Shown here piece after piece: positions 1-5,496 of a stretch of DNA of 5,496 nucleotides. Within the stretch, counting starts at the first letter, position 1. Each line of letters begins with the position of its first letter. The notes below the pieces were generated by a model. That model did no database searches. It saw only the letters and a list, made by a program, of their open reading frames with translations, and had not been told where the DNA came from. Both the position numbers and the translations under genes were made by a program. This DNA comes from Mucilaginibacter sp. (GTDB lineage Bacteria; Bacteroidota; Bacteroidia; Sphingobacteriales; Sphingobacteriaceae): assembly GCA_025934475.1 (NCBI GenBank), contig JAICXZ010000265.1:1-5496 (forward strand), read 5' to 3'.

Positions 1-542
1 AAAAGATAGAGCAAACACTTGGTTATAAGTTTATCAAGCACATCGACAACACCTCCGGTATTACCCGTTGGCCGCAGGCGCAATATGATATGGTGCGATT
101 GGGTATCGGCCTCTACGGCGTCGACGCCGCGATCCGTGATGGGAGCGGTTTGCAGCCTATCGCAACGCTTAAAACCAGCGTTTCGCAGGTTCGTAAAGTG
201 GCAGCAAACGATACCATCGGCTATAACCGCAATGGGGCCCTTAAAAAAGACGGTAAGATTGCCACGATACGCATAGGTTATGCGGATGGTTATTTGCGTG
301 CTTTCGGCAATGGCGTCGGAAAAATGCTGGTAAATGGTACGCTGGCACCAACAGTTGGTAATATCTCGATGGATATGACTATGCTGGACGTGACTAACCT
401 TGATGTGCGCGAAGGCGATGAGGTAATTGTATTCAACGAGAAGCTGAAGATAGAGGAGCTTGCCAGCGAGATAGGCACCATTCCCTATGAAATATTAACC
501 AATATTTCGCAAAGGGTAAAAAGAGTGTATTTTTATGAGTAA
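1..542 (+). CDS. alr: Alanine racemase, C-terminal part (5' end outside window)
   Basis: This PLP enzyme interconverts L- and D-alanine in the cytoplasm, giving D-Ala for peptidoglycan. The reading frame is open from the first complete codon at position 3, so only the last 179 residues are present and the start and the PLP-binding lysine lie upstream. Visible family motifs are the HIDNTSG segment (canonical HxANSAG-like), DMVRLGIGLYG with the arginine that contacts the PLP ring nitrogen, RIGYADGY with the catalytic tyrosine (codon 279-281), and NISMDM with the substrate-site methionine region. The end, ISQRVKRVYFYE, resembles the tail of the MurF-alanine racemase fusion proteins common in Bacteroidota, so the full protein may be bifunctional; that is inference because the MurF half would be outside the window. 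The downstream DUF502 gene starts 12 bases after the stop and is probably co-transcribed. Confidence 0.93.
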   Translation, partial: KIEQTLGYKFIKHIDNTSGITRWPQAQYDMVRLGIGLYGVDAAIRDGSGLQPIATLKTSVSQVRKVAANDTIGYNRNGALKKDGKIATIRIGYADGYLRAFGNGVGKMLVNGTLAPTVGNISMDMTMLDVTNLDVREGDEVIVFNEKLKIEELASEIGTIPYEILTNISQRVKRVYFYE

Positions 543-554
543 TTACCTCGCCCT

Positions 555-1148
555 ATGAAAAAACTATTCACAATTCTTTTCAATTATTTCGTCAAAGGAT
601 TAATCGTGGTTGTGCCTGTCGGCGCCGCAGCGTTTTTGATGTATTGGGCGGTGTGGAAGCTGGATAGTTTGCTGAATCTGAGTGGGTTCTTTTTGACTGA
701 CAGTCACGGCAAACCGATTTATATCCCAGGTTTAGGTATCCTTAATGTGATCATCATCGTCATGGTAGCCGGTATCCTGGTTACCAATGTTATAACCGAT
801 CCCATCAAACGCTGGCTGAACCGATGGATAAATAAGCTGCCGATCTTCAAATTTTTATACTCATCCATCAAAGACCTGACCGAAGCCTTCGTAGGCGAAG
901 AAAAAAAATTTAATGAGCCGGTACTGGTCGAAATAAATGAGTTCGGATTGAAAAAGATTGGCTTCCTGGTGCAGAAAGATCTCGAAAAGATAGGGCTCCC
1001 GGGAGAGGTGGCTGTGTATTTCCCATGGTCGTATTCATTTGCCGGGCAGGTAGTTATCATCTCAGCCGAAAAGGTTAAGCCCATCGACAAGAGTGCTGCC
1101 GATATGATGAAATTTGTGATCTCAGGCGGGGTTAGTGGGTTGGATTGA
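555..1148 (+). CDS. DUF502 family membrane protein
   Basis: A complete 197-residue protein of the DUF502 family, whose biochemical role is not established. Two membrane segments are visible, at about residues 13-35 (VKGLIVVVPVGAAAFLMYW) and 59-79 (GILNVIIIVMVAGILVTNVI), followed by a soluble domain of about 115 residues. Family signatures are the post-TM2 stretch KLPIFKFLYSSIKDLTEAF, the VYFPWSYSFAGQVVII strand region (usually VYFPTxPNPTSG), and MKFVISGGVS near the C-terminus. The WSYSFAG version of the usual TSPNPTSG is a lineage variant. The ATG at 555 is chosen because it precedes a short MKKLF-type basic start and lies just after the racemase stop; no clear Shine-Dalgarno precedes it, as is common in Bacteroidota. 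Its last 17 bases overlap the end of the convergent transporter gene. The family assignment is firm, the function unknown. Confidence 0.88.
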   Translation: MKKLFTILFNYFVKGLIVVVPVGAAAFLMYWAVWKLDSLLNLSGFFLTDSHGKPIYIPGLGILNVIIIVMVAGILVTNVITDPIKRWLNRWINKLPIFKFLYSSIKDLTEAFVGEEKKFNEPVLVEINEFGLKKIGFLVQKDLEKIGLPGEVAVYFPWSYSFAGQVVIISAEKVKPIDKSAADMMKFVISGGVSGLD

Positions 1149-2370
1149 TATCTTTTTTAAAACTACGGATGACCATTACAATGCTTATCAGCATTAGCAC
1201 AGCACCCAGCAAGTAGGGAGATCCTGGAAAATGCACATTCGATCCTTCTTTGGTGAAAAAGAAAAACACATAGCTAAACAAAAGCGGCCCGATAATAAGG
1301 CTTATACTATTCAATATAGCAAAAGCGCCTTGTAATTCTCCCTGTTCGTTTTTTGCTACCTGTTCCGTCGCTAATCCTTGTAAGGCAGGACCTGATAATC
1401 CGCCAAGGCAGTAGGGTACCATGCACAAATACAACATCCAGCCCTTTCCTGCAAAAGCGATTGCCAGTAAGCCAATGGCATAAAATATTAATCCGGCAAC
1501 GATGTTTTTTTGCTGACCGAATTTAGATAGGGTATATCTTATCAATCCGCCCTGAATAGCAAATAGCACTATGCCGATGAACAGGCCCAAGGTGCCGACA
1601 CTTGCCGGGGTCCAGCCAAACTTTTCGTAGATAAAGGTTGATAATAAATATTCTACAGCTTTTTGGGCGATATAAACTATCGCCGTGGCCCCTAATAAAC
1701 CCGCCAGTACTGGCTGTTTTTTATAAATTCTTACCAATGACAAAAGCGGGTTGGCGCGGCTCCACTCAAATTTCCGGCGATGTTCTTTTGTCAGGGACTC
1801 GGGCAATACAAAAAAGCCATAAAGCGCGTTAGCGAAGGCAAAAGCCCCTGCTGCCATAAAGGGGAGCCTTATGTTGATGGCGTAAAGGTAGGCTCCAAGG
1901 GCGATGCCGAAGATGAGTCCGATTGCCGACGCAGCCCCGACCATGCCAAAATTTGCAGCTCGTTTATCTCCGGTGCTTATGTCGGCTATATATGCGGTTG
2001 CTGTCGAAGTGCTTGCGCCGCAAATACCTGCTATCGTTCGTCCTACAAATAGCCACGCGATAGTTGGGGCAAACGCCATTACGACATAGTCTAGACCAAA
2101 GCCAACGAGGGAAATCAGTAAAATGGGGCGGCGACCGTACCAATCGCTGAGATTGCCCATGATGCTGGCAAATATCAATTGCATAGAGGCGTAAACAAAC
2201 GTTAGCCATCCTATATATTCAGAAGCCCTATTTACATTGATGTGGCCTAATACCTGAAGCAGCTTAGGCAGTACCGGTATAATAATGCCCAATCCGAGTA
2301 CATCGATAAAAATCGTGACGAAGATAAAACCGAGTGCAGCTCTTTTATTTAGTTTGGGAGTAGGAGTCAT
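1132..2370 (-). CDS. TetA-like MFS efflux transporter, divergent copy
   Basis: A 412-residue inner-membrane protein of the major facilitator superfamily, TCR/Tet (DHA1 12-TM) type, expected to exchange a drug-like substrate for protons; the substrate cannot be read from sequence. TM1 carries the conserved aspartate (D23 in FIDVLGLGIIIPVLP). Motif A is GNLSDWYGRRP at residues 72-82, with tryptophan at the position that is arginine in its neighbour and in typical motif A; D76 and R80 are kept. Other Tet-like marks are AYIADISTGDKRAANFG (126-142), the LPESL end of TM6, and GPALQG...NEQGELQG (327-348). Motif C in TM5, normally GxxxGPxxGG, reads GLIFGIALGA, lacking the proline and the last glycine. 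The start is 11 bases after the stop of the paralogue at 2382-3629, so the two are probably one transcript with this gene second. Its 3' end overlaps the DUF502 gene by 17 bases. Confidence 0.9.
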   Translation of the reverse strand: MTPTPKLNKRAALGFIFVTIFIDVLGLGIIIPVLPKLLQVLGHINVNRASEYIGWLTFVYASMQLIFASIMGNLSDWYGRRPILLISLVGFGLDYVVMAFAPTIAWLFVGRTIAGICGASTSTATAYIADISTGDKRAANFGMVGAASAIGLIFGIALGAYLYAINIRLPFMAAGAFAFANALYGFFVLPESLTKEHRRKFEWSRANPLLSLVRIYKKQPVLAGLLGATAIVYIAQKAVEYLLSTFIYEKFGWTPASVGTLGLFIGIVLFAIQGGLIRYTLSKFGQQKNIVAGLIFYAIGLLAIAFAGKGWMLYLCMVPYCLGGLSGPALQGLATEQVAKNEQGELQGAFAILNSISLIIGPLLFSYVFFFFTKEGSNVHFPGSPYLLGAVLMLISIVMVIRSFKKDINPTH

Positions 2371-2381
2371 ATATCGGCAAA

Positions 2382-3629
2382 TTAAACATCTAACGGAACA
2401 GGATGTTTAACTTCAGGTTTGTTTTTATTGAAAGATAATACGGCCAGCAGTGCGCTCAATAGCATCAGCACAGCTCCCAGGATAAAATGTGCTCCCGGAA
2501 AGATCACAGGCGCATCTGTTTTAGTGAATATATGGAAAACTTTAAACATGACCCAGGGGCCGAATATAGTACTCAAACTCGCCAGGCTTGTGAGTCCACC
2601 TTGTAGTTCACCCTGTTCATTAGCTGGTACATGATTACTCATATAGCCCTGTAATGCCGGTCCTGCAATGCCACCCAAGCAATAAGGTATCAATATCGCA
2701 TACATCATCCAGCCTTTACTGGCAAAAGCAAACAATGCCATTCCGATGCTATATAGCAGCAAACCAATCCAGATGCTTCGCTCGGTTCCTATCCTGGGGA
2801 CGATGACTCGGGTAAGCCCGCCTTGTACCGCAGCATACACGATACCGACGACTACCAGGGAATAGCCCACCATGGCGTCCGTCCAGTCAAATTTATACTT
2901 GGTATAAAATGACCACACACTTTGAACGGCTTGTACGGCGAAGTATATTAGGAACAAGGATACTGCAAGGCCAAGCACTGCCTTGTATTTACTCAGCTTC
3001 ATCAATGTGCCAACTGGATTGGCTTTTTTCAGTTCCAGCGGACGCCTGTTTTCCTGAGACAGCGATTCCGGAAGGACGACATAACCATACACTGCGTTTA
3101 AAAAAGCTAATACAGCCGCAGCGATAAAGGGATAATGGATGTTGATATCGCCGAGCACTCCACCAATAAAAGGGCCGATGATGAACCCTAGTCCAAACGC
3201 AACGCCAACTAATCCGAAATTTGCTGCCCGTTTTTCTGGCTCGCTTATATCGGCTATGTAGGCATTGGCTGTTGTAAAGCTTGCACCGGTAATGCCGGCA
3301 AGCAATCGCCCAAGAAAAAGCCAGCCAATAGTAGGCGCAAATGCCTGGAATAGATAATCGGCGCAAAATCCCAGCAGCGAACATAGCAGCACCGGTCGTC
3401 GACCAAAACGGTCACTCAGGTTGCCGATAAGTGGTGAAAATACAAATTGAGTACCTGCGTATGCGACGGAAAGCCAGGCGGCGTATGACGAAGCATCGCT
3501 CACATTGCTATGAATAAGCCCTTTAATCAGATCGGGAAAGACAGGTATCACGATAGCGAATCCCATCACGTCGATAAGGAGTGTGGCGAAGATAAAACCT
3601 AAAGCGGCCTGTTTTTTAGGTCGGTGCAT
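2382..3629 (-). CDS. TetA-like MFS efflux transporter, canonical copy
   Basis: A 415-residue 12-TM major facilitator transporter of the TCR/Tet (DHA1) type, first gene of a tandem pair and alike at roughly half of positions, by eye, to the protein that follows it. It keeps the full set of antiporter motifs: TM1 aspartate D20 in LIDVMGFAIVIPVFP, motif A GNLSDRFGRRPVLL at residues 69-82, AYIADISEPEKRAANFG (123-139), motif C GFIIGPFIGG (148-157), and IAGPALQG...NEQGELQG (321-344). Drug or toxic-metabolite efflux driven by proton entry is the family expectation; tetracycline itself is not implied. The start ATG at 3629 gives the usual short cytoplasmic N-terminus before TM1 (MHRPKKQAALGF). Upstream is an AT-rich divergent region with a palindrome and AGGAT repeats; no regulator gene is adjacent. 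Confidence 0.92.
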   Translation of the reverse strand: MHRPKKQAALGFIFATLLIDVMGFAIVIPVFPDLIKGLIHSNVSDASSYAAWLSVAYAGTQFVFSPLIGNLSDRFGRRPVLLCSLLGFCADYLFQAFAPTIGWLFLGRLLAGITGASFTTANAYIADISEPEKRAANFGLVGVAFGLGFIIGPFIGGVLGDINIHYPFIAAAVLAFLNAVYGYVVLPESLSQENRRPLELKKANPVGTLMKLSKYKAVLGLAVSLFLIYFAVQAVQSVWSFYTKYKFDWTDAMVGYSLVVVGIVYAAVQGGLTRVIVPRIGTERSIWIGLLLYSIGMALFAFASKGWMMYAILIPYCLGGIAGPALQGYMSNHVPANEQGELQGGLTSLASLSTIFGPWVMFKVFHIFTKTDAPVIFPGAHFILGAVLMLLSALLAVLSFNKNKPEVKHPVPLDV

Positions 3630-3897
3630 GGTGCAAAATAAAAAATAATATATTAAAAGAATTATTTACCTTGTAATATCCTAAGCATCCTATTGGTTAA
3701 CCATCCTGTCAATATATTGGCATTTATGCCGATATCAGCTATTAACTTTCTAAACACTTATCAAAAATGAAAACATAGCGTCTTCTATTACTAATTTCTG
3801 CTAAACCGGATGTTTGGGGAATAAACACTTATTGTATAATACGATGAGTGATTTTATAATAAATGAATTAAAACATCAATCACTTAGAAAAAGTAAA
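3630..3897. other. AT-rich divergent intergenic region
   Basis: This 268-base spacer separates the leftward transporter pair from the rightward peptide-precursor gene and must hold the promoters of both. It is strongly AT-rich (for example 13 G or C in the 60 bases 3841-3900). It contains a perfect 10-bp palindrome and three AGGAT words described separately. The precursor's frame stays open back to a TTG at 3814 with an in-frame ATG at 3844, so part of the region could be translated, although I prefer the start at 3898. I see no convincing Bacteroidota promoter (TTG then TAnnTTTG) on either strand, and no other gene. Confidence 0.7.
3678..3707 (-). promoter_or_regulatory. Candidate operator: palindrome between AGGAT repeats
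   Basis: A perfect 10-bp palindrome, TGGTTAACCA, lies at 3694-3703. Reading on the minus strand, the word AGGAT occurs at 3707-3703, 3691-3687 and 3682-3678; the first two are AGGATG, 16 bases apart, and flank the palindrome. The cluster lies about 50-80 bases upstream of the first transporter start, where a repressor or activator site could be. This is only a sequence pattern: no regulator gene is in view, and short words like these arise by chance. Confidence 0.2.
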
Positions 3898-4113
3898 ATG
3901 AAAAATATTAATCTAAATGTTAGAAATTCGGTAGTACTTACAAGAAATCAAATGAAAAACATTATTGGAGGTGTTAAGCAATTTTGTTTTCAATGTGCAT
4001 GCCAATCAACTCAAAACGAATGGGGGTGTATAAGCATAGATGGATGCGAGACCACAGGTGATTCTCTTTGTCCAAACGACTACAGGTGTACAACTGTAAG
4101 TTGCGATGCTTAG
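3898..4113 (+). CDS. Double-glycine leader, cysteine-rich secreted peptide precursor
   Basis: A 71-residue precursor with the layout of Bacteroidota GG-leader natural-product or bacteriocin-like peptides. Residues 1-25 form a basic leader (four K/R, no acidic residue) ending VLTRNQMKNIIGG, matching the usual LSRxxMKxIxGG pattern; cleavage after Gly-Gly, normally by a C39-peptidase ABC transporter, would release a 46-residue core starting VKQFCFQCAC at about 3973. The core has eight cysteines, six acidic and two basic residues, so it is acidic and could hold up to four disulfides or be modified otherwise. I chose the ATG at 3898 because it gives a leader of normal length and follows an A-rich stretch; ATG 3844 or TTG 3814 would add 18 or 28 residues. 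GC is about 36% from 3901 to 4113, well below the neighbours, which may mean acquisition. No transporter, modifying enzyme or immunity gene is adjacent. Class is fairly sure; activity is unknown. Confidence 0.78.
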   Translation: MKNINLNVRNSVVLTRNQMKNIIGGVKQFCFQCACQSTQNEWGCISIDGCETTGDSLCPNDYRCTTVSCDA

Positions 4114-4140
4114 TGAAGTGAAATAAATATTATGGAAAAC

Positions 4141-4174
4141 CAATATAAAACAGCCAACCGGCTGTTTTATATTG
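4141..4174. terminator. Bidirectional hairpin terminator
   Basis: A perfect 15-bp inverted repeat (4141-4155 pairing with 4160-4174) with an AACC loop. The inner stem is CAGCC/GGCTG and the outer stem is an A-tract facing a TTTTAT tract, so either strand gives a GC stem followed by U-rich RNA. It lies 27 bases past the stop of the peptide precursor and one base past the stop of the convergent LOG gene, so it can end both transcripts. Confidence 0.85.
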
Positions 4175-4175
4175 A

Positions 4176-4883
4176 CTAAAAGTTTGGCTTCAGCACATAT
4201 TTATTATAAAAACGGAAGATGTGCTCTGTAGCCTCTTCTGCCGTATCTACAACCCTATATAAATTCAAATCGTCGGGGTTAATATTATGCTCCTGGCTGA
4301 GCATTTTTTCTTCGATCCATTTAAACAGGCCGCCCCAATATTCGGTACCTATAAACACTATTGGGAAACGCGCGATTTTGCCTGTCTGTATCAGCGTGAT
4401 GGCTTCAAATGACTCGTCCAAAGTGCCAAAACCACCCGGAAGGACGATAAAACCCTGCGAGTATTTCATGAACATTACCTTGCGGATAAAGAAGTAATCG
4501 AACTCTATCAGCTTGTCGCGGTCGATATATTTGTTGTGGAATTGCTCGAAAGGTAGTTCGATATTCAATCCCACCGATTTGCCGCCTGCTTCGTAAGCTC
4601 CTTTATTGGCTGCTTCCATCACACCCGGACCTCCGCCAGAGATAACTCCGTAGCCTCTTTCCGTCAGTAATCTTGCAGTTTCTTCGGCTAGCTTGTAGTA
4701 TTTGTTGTCGTTTTTTGTTCTGGCCGAACCAAATATCGAAACGCAGGGACCTATTTTGGCTAGCTTTTCGAAGCCGTCAACAAACTCGGCCATTATTTTA
4801 AATATCTGCCAGGAATCGGTTACTTTGATTTCCTGCCAGTTTTTATTTTCAAATGCTTGTCTTATTTTTTCTTCACCGGTCAT
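4176..4883 (-). CDS. LOG family protein (nucleotide 5'-monophosphate phosphoribohydrolase)
   Basis: A 235-residue cytoplasmic Rossmann-fold protein of the LOG family (TIGR00730 type, often misnamed lysine decarboxylase). Members with activity cleave the N-glycosidic bond of cytokinin riboside monophosphates or ordinary nucleoside monophosphates, releasing the base and ribose 5-phosphate. Key motifs are complete: the first strand VSIFGSAR (48-55), SGGGPGVMEAANKGA (82-96), the R134-K135 pair in FFIRKVMFMKYS, and the PGGxGTxxE signature at 149-157 (PGGFGTLDE). A helical N-terminal extension of about 45 residues precedes the fold, as in the longer bacterial forms. The ATG at 4883 is the only reasonable start and has no clear Shine-Dalgarno. 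It begins 32 bases after the symporter stop, so the two are probably co-transcribed, and it ends at the shared hairpin. The substrate in this organism is not determined by sequence. Confidence 0.92.
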   Translation of the reverse strand: MTGEEKIRQAFENKNWQEIKVTDSWQIFKIMAEFVDGFEKLAKIGPCVSIFGSARTKNDNKYYKLAEETARLLTERGYGVISGGGPGVMEAANKGAYEAGGKSVGLNIELPFEQFHNKYIDRDKLIEFDYFFIRKVMFMKYSQGFIVLPGGFGTLDESFEAITLIQTGKIARFPIVFIGTEYWGGLFKWIEEKMLSQEHNINPDDLNLYRVVDTAEEATEHIFRFYNKYVLKPNF

Positions 4884-4890
4884 TTTGAGA

Positions 4891-4918
4891 AACTCTAAAC
4901 GCTAAATTCTAAATTCTA
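4891..4918. repeat. Degenerate 7-bp tandem repeat, four units
   Basis: On the plus strand, four consecutive 7-base units occupy the stretch: AACTCTA, AACGCTA, then AATTCTA twice. The two last units are identical and the others differ by two bases. The array fills most of the 32-base gap between the symporter and LOG genes, and its rightmost CTA supplies the symporter's TAG stop on the minus strand. Period and identity are seen directly. Confidence 0.75.
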
Positions 4919-5496
4919 ATTGGATGCGGCTTTTACCCTAAGCCTTTCGCCTTTTACCTTGGCCGACGAGGTTAGCCACAAGCCGACAAATGTAATTAAT
5001 CCGTTAATTATGATTAGCTCATTGTCGAAAACATATCCGCCCAGCCATTGTGCCGAGTGAATGTTCAAAAAGTAGCATACGATGGGCGATATGATACAGA
5101 TAAAGGGCGTTAGCTTATCGTTCACCTGCCTGTTTTTCATAAAAAGGCCAAAGGAATAAAGGCCTAACAGTGGTCCATAAGTGTAAGAGGCTACTTTGAA
5201 TATAGCTCCAACCACGGCGTCGTTGTTGATCGCGTTAAAAATCACGATGGTTAGCAGCATCAGACCGGAAAAAGCAATATGCACCAGGTGACGTGTCCTA
5301 ACCATCGTCTTATTATTGAGGTCGCCCTTTTTTGTGAAGCCCAGGAAGTCCACGCAGAAGGAAGTGGTTAATGCTGTCAACGCCGAATCAGTAGTGGCGA
5401 AGGTGGCTGCTGTTAAACCAAGCATAAACACCACAGCGGGGAAGACACCCAAATATTTGAGTGCTATAGTAGGGTAGAGGTAGTCAGTTTTATCCA
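4916..5496 (-). CDS. Sodium:solute symporter, C-terminal part (5' end outside window)
   Basis: The reading frame is open to the right edge, so the gene begins outside; about 192 residues are visible (the TTG at 5452 is internal, since codons reading DKTDYLYPTIALKY precede it in frame). It belongs to the sodium:solute symporter (SSS/PutP-SGLT) family, inner-membrane Na+-driven uptake carriers. The best evidence is the segment LTAATFATTDSALTAL followed by TTSFCVDFLGF, matching the Ser/Thr-rich helix that contributes to the sodium site and the loop after it. About four more hydrophobic segments follow (HLVHIAFSGLMLLTIVIF, the one around YTYGPLLGLYSFGLF, PFICIISPIVCYFL, and ELIIINGLITFVGLWL). The substrate cannot be told. 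The protein ends in a basic tail encoded by a 7-bp repeat, which may be an extension past the original end. The LOG gene follows 32 bases on. Confidence 0.9.
   Translation of the reverse strand, partial: DKTDYLYPTIALKYLGVFPAVVFMLGLTAATFATTDSALTALTTSFCVDFLGFTKKGDLNNKTMVRTRHLVHIAFSGLMLLTIVIFNAINNDAVVGAIFKVASYTYGPLLGLYSFGLFMKNRQVNDKLTPFICIISPIVCYFLNIHSAQWLGGYVFDNELIIINGLITFVGLWLTSSAKVKGERLRVKAASN
4931..4958. repeat. Second degenerate 7-bp repeat, inside symporter 3' end
   Basis: Four 7-base units on the plus strand: TTTTACC, CTAAGCC, TTTCGCC and TTTTACC again, with the first and last identical and all ending in CC. They lie inside the last codons of the symporter gene and encode its basic tail (about KVKGERLRVK). 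They stand 12 bases from the neighbouring 7-bp array, so two arrays of equal period but different unit sit side by side. Confidence 0.6.

Noticed and set aside
719..1090. Long open frame on the minus strand opposite the DUF502 gene
   Set aside because: It lies wholly within a well-supported gene, and its translation shows no recognisable domain; it is a shadow frame.
2989..3384. 131-codon open frame on the minus strand inside the first transporter gene
   Set aside because: It overlaps a complete MFS gene in another frame, and its Trp/Arg/Cys-rich translation looks like an out-of-frame reading.
3631..3638. TTATTTTG-like box on the minus strand just before the first transporter start
   Set aside because: It has one mismatch, no partner TTG at a suitable distance, and would leave almost no leader before the ATG.
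3717..3750. TTG followed 23 bases later by TAACTTTC, resembling the Bacteroidota -33/-7 promoter
   Set aside because: The last base of the -7 box does not match and the spacing is at the long extreme, so the match is too weak to list.
3813..3840. TATAAT at 3835-3840 with TTTGGG 16 bases upstream as a promoter for the peptide gene
   Set aside because: Bacteroidota promoters generally use TAnnTTTG rather than TATAAT, the upstream box is weak, and TATAAT is expected by chance in such AT-rich DNA.
4916..5452. A separate 178-residue protein starting at TTG 5452
   Set aside because: The frame continues upstream to the window edge with symporter-like residues, so this TTG is an internal leucine codon.

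Overview
The window looks like a piece of a Bacteroidota chromosome, most likely a member of the Sphingobacteriaceae (Mucilaginibacter or Pedobacter type). This rests on three things: the protein types (an alanine racemase tail of the kind fused to MurF in this phylum, a DUF502 protein, a Bacteroidota-style sodium:solute symporter and a double-glycine leader peptide), start codons without a clear Shine-Dalgarno sequence, and moderate GC (about half in sampled stretches of the larger genes). The genus is inferred from memory of such proteins, not from a search.

Layout. Positions 1-1148 (+) hold the end of an alanine racemase gene and, 12 bases later, a complete DUF502 membrane-protein gene. 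They converge on, and overlap by 17 bases, a leftward pair of tandem major facilitator genes of the TetA-like drug-efflux type (first gene 3629-2382, second 2370-1132, 11 bases apart). A 268-base AT-rich divergent intergenic region follows (3630-3897). Next comes a small rightward gene (3898-4113) encoding a secreted-peptide precursor: a basic leader of 25 residues ending in Gly-Gly and a 46-residue acidic core with eight cysteines. A perfect 15-bp hairpin (4141-4174) separates it from a leftward pair: the 3' part of a sodium:solute symporter gene (running in from the right edge to 4916) and a LOG-family phosphoribohydrolase gene (4883-4176).

How the genes fit together. Alanine racemase supplies D-alanine for peptidoglycan. 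The twin transporters probably export toxic compounds and are probably co-transcribed. The LOG enzyme and symporter are likely co-transcribed but have no obvious shared pathway. The peptide precursor is the most unusual element: no maturation enzyme, peptidase-transporter or immunity gene is visible beside it, its DNA is much richer in AT than its neighbours, and its core is not one I recognise. A second curiosity is a pair of 7-bp-period degenerate repeats covering the last codons of the symporter and the gap before the LOG gene. I see no RNA genes, CRISPR array or insertion sequence.
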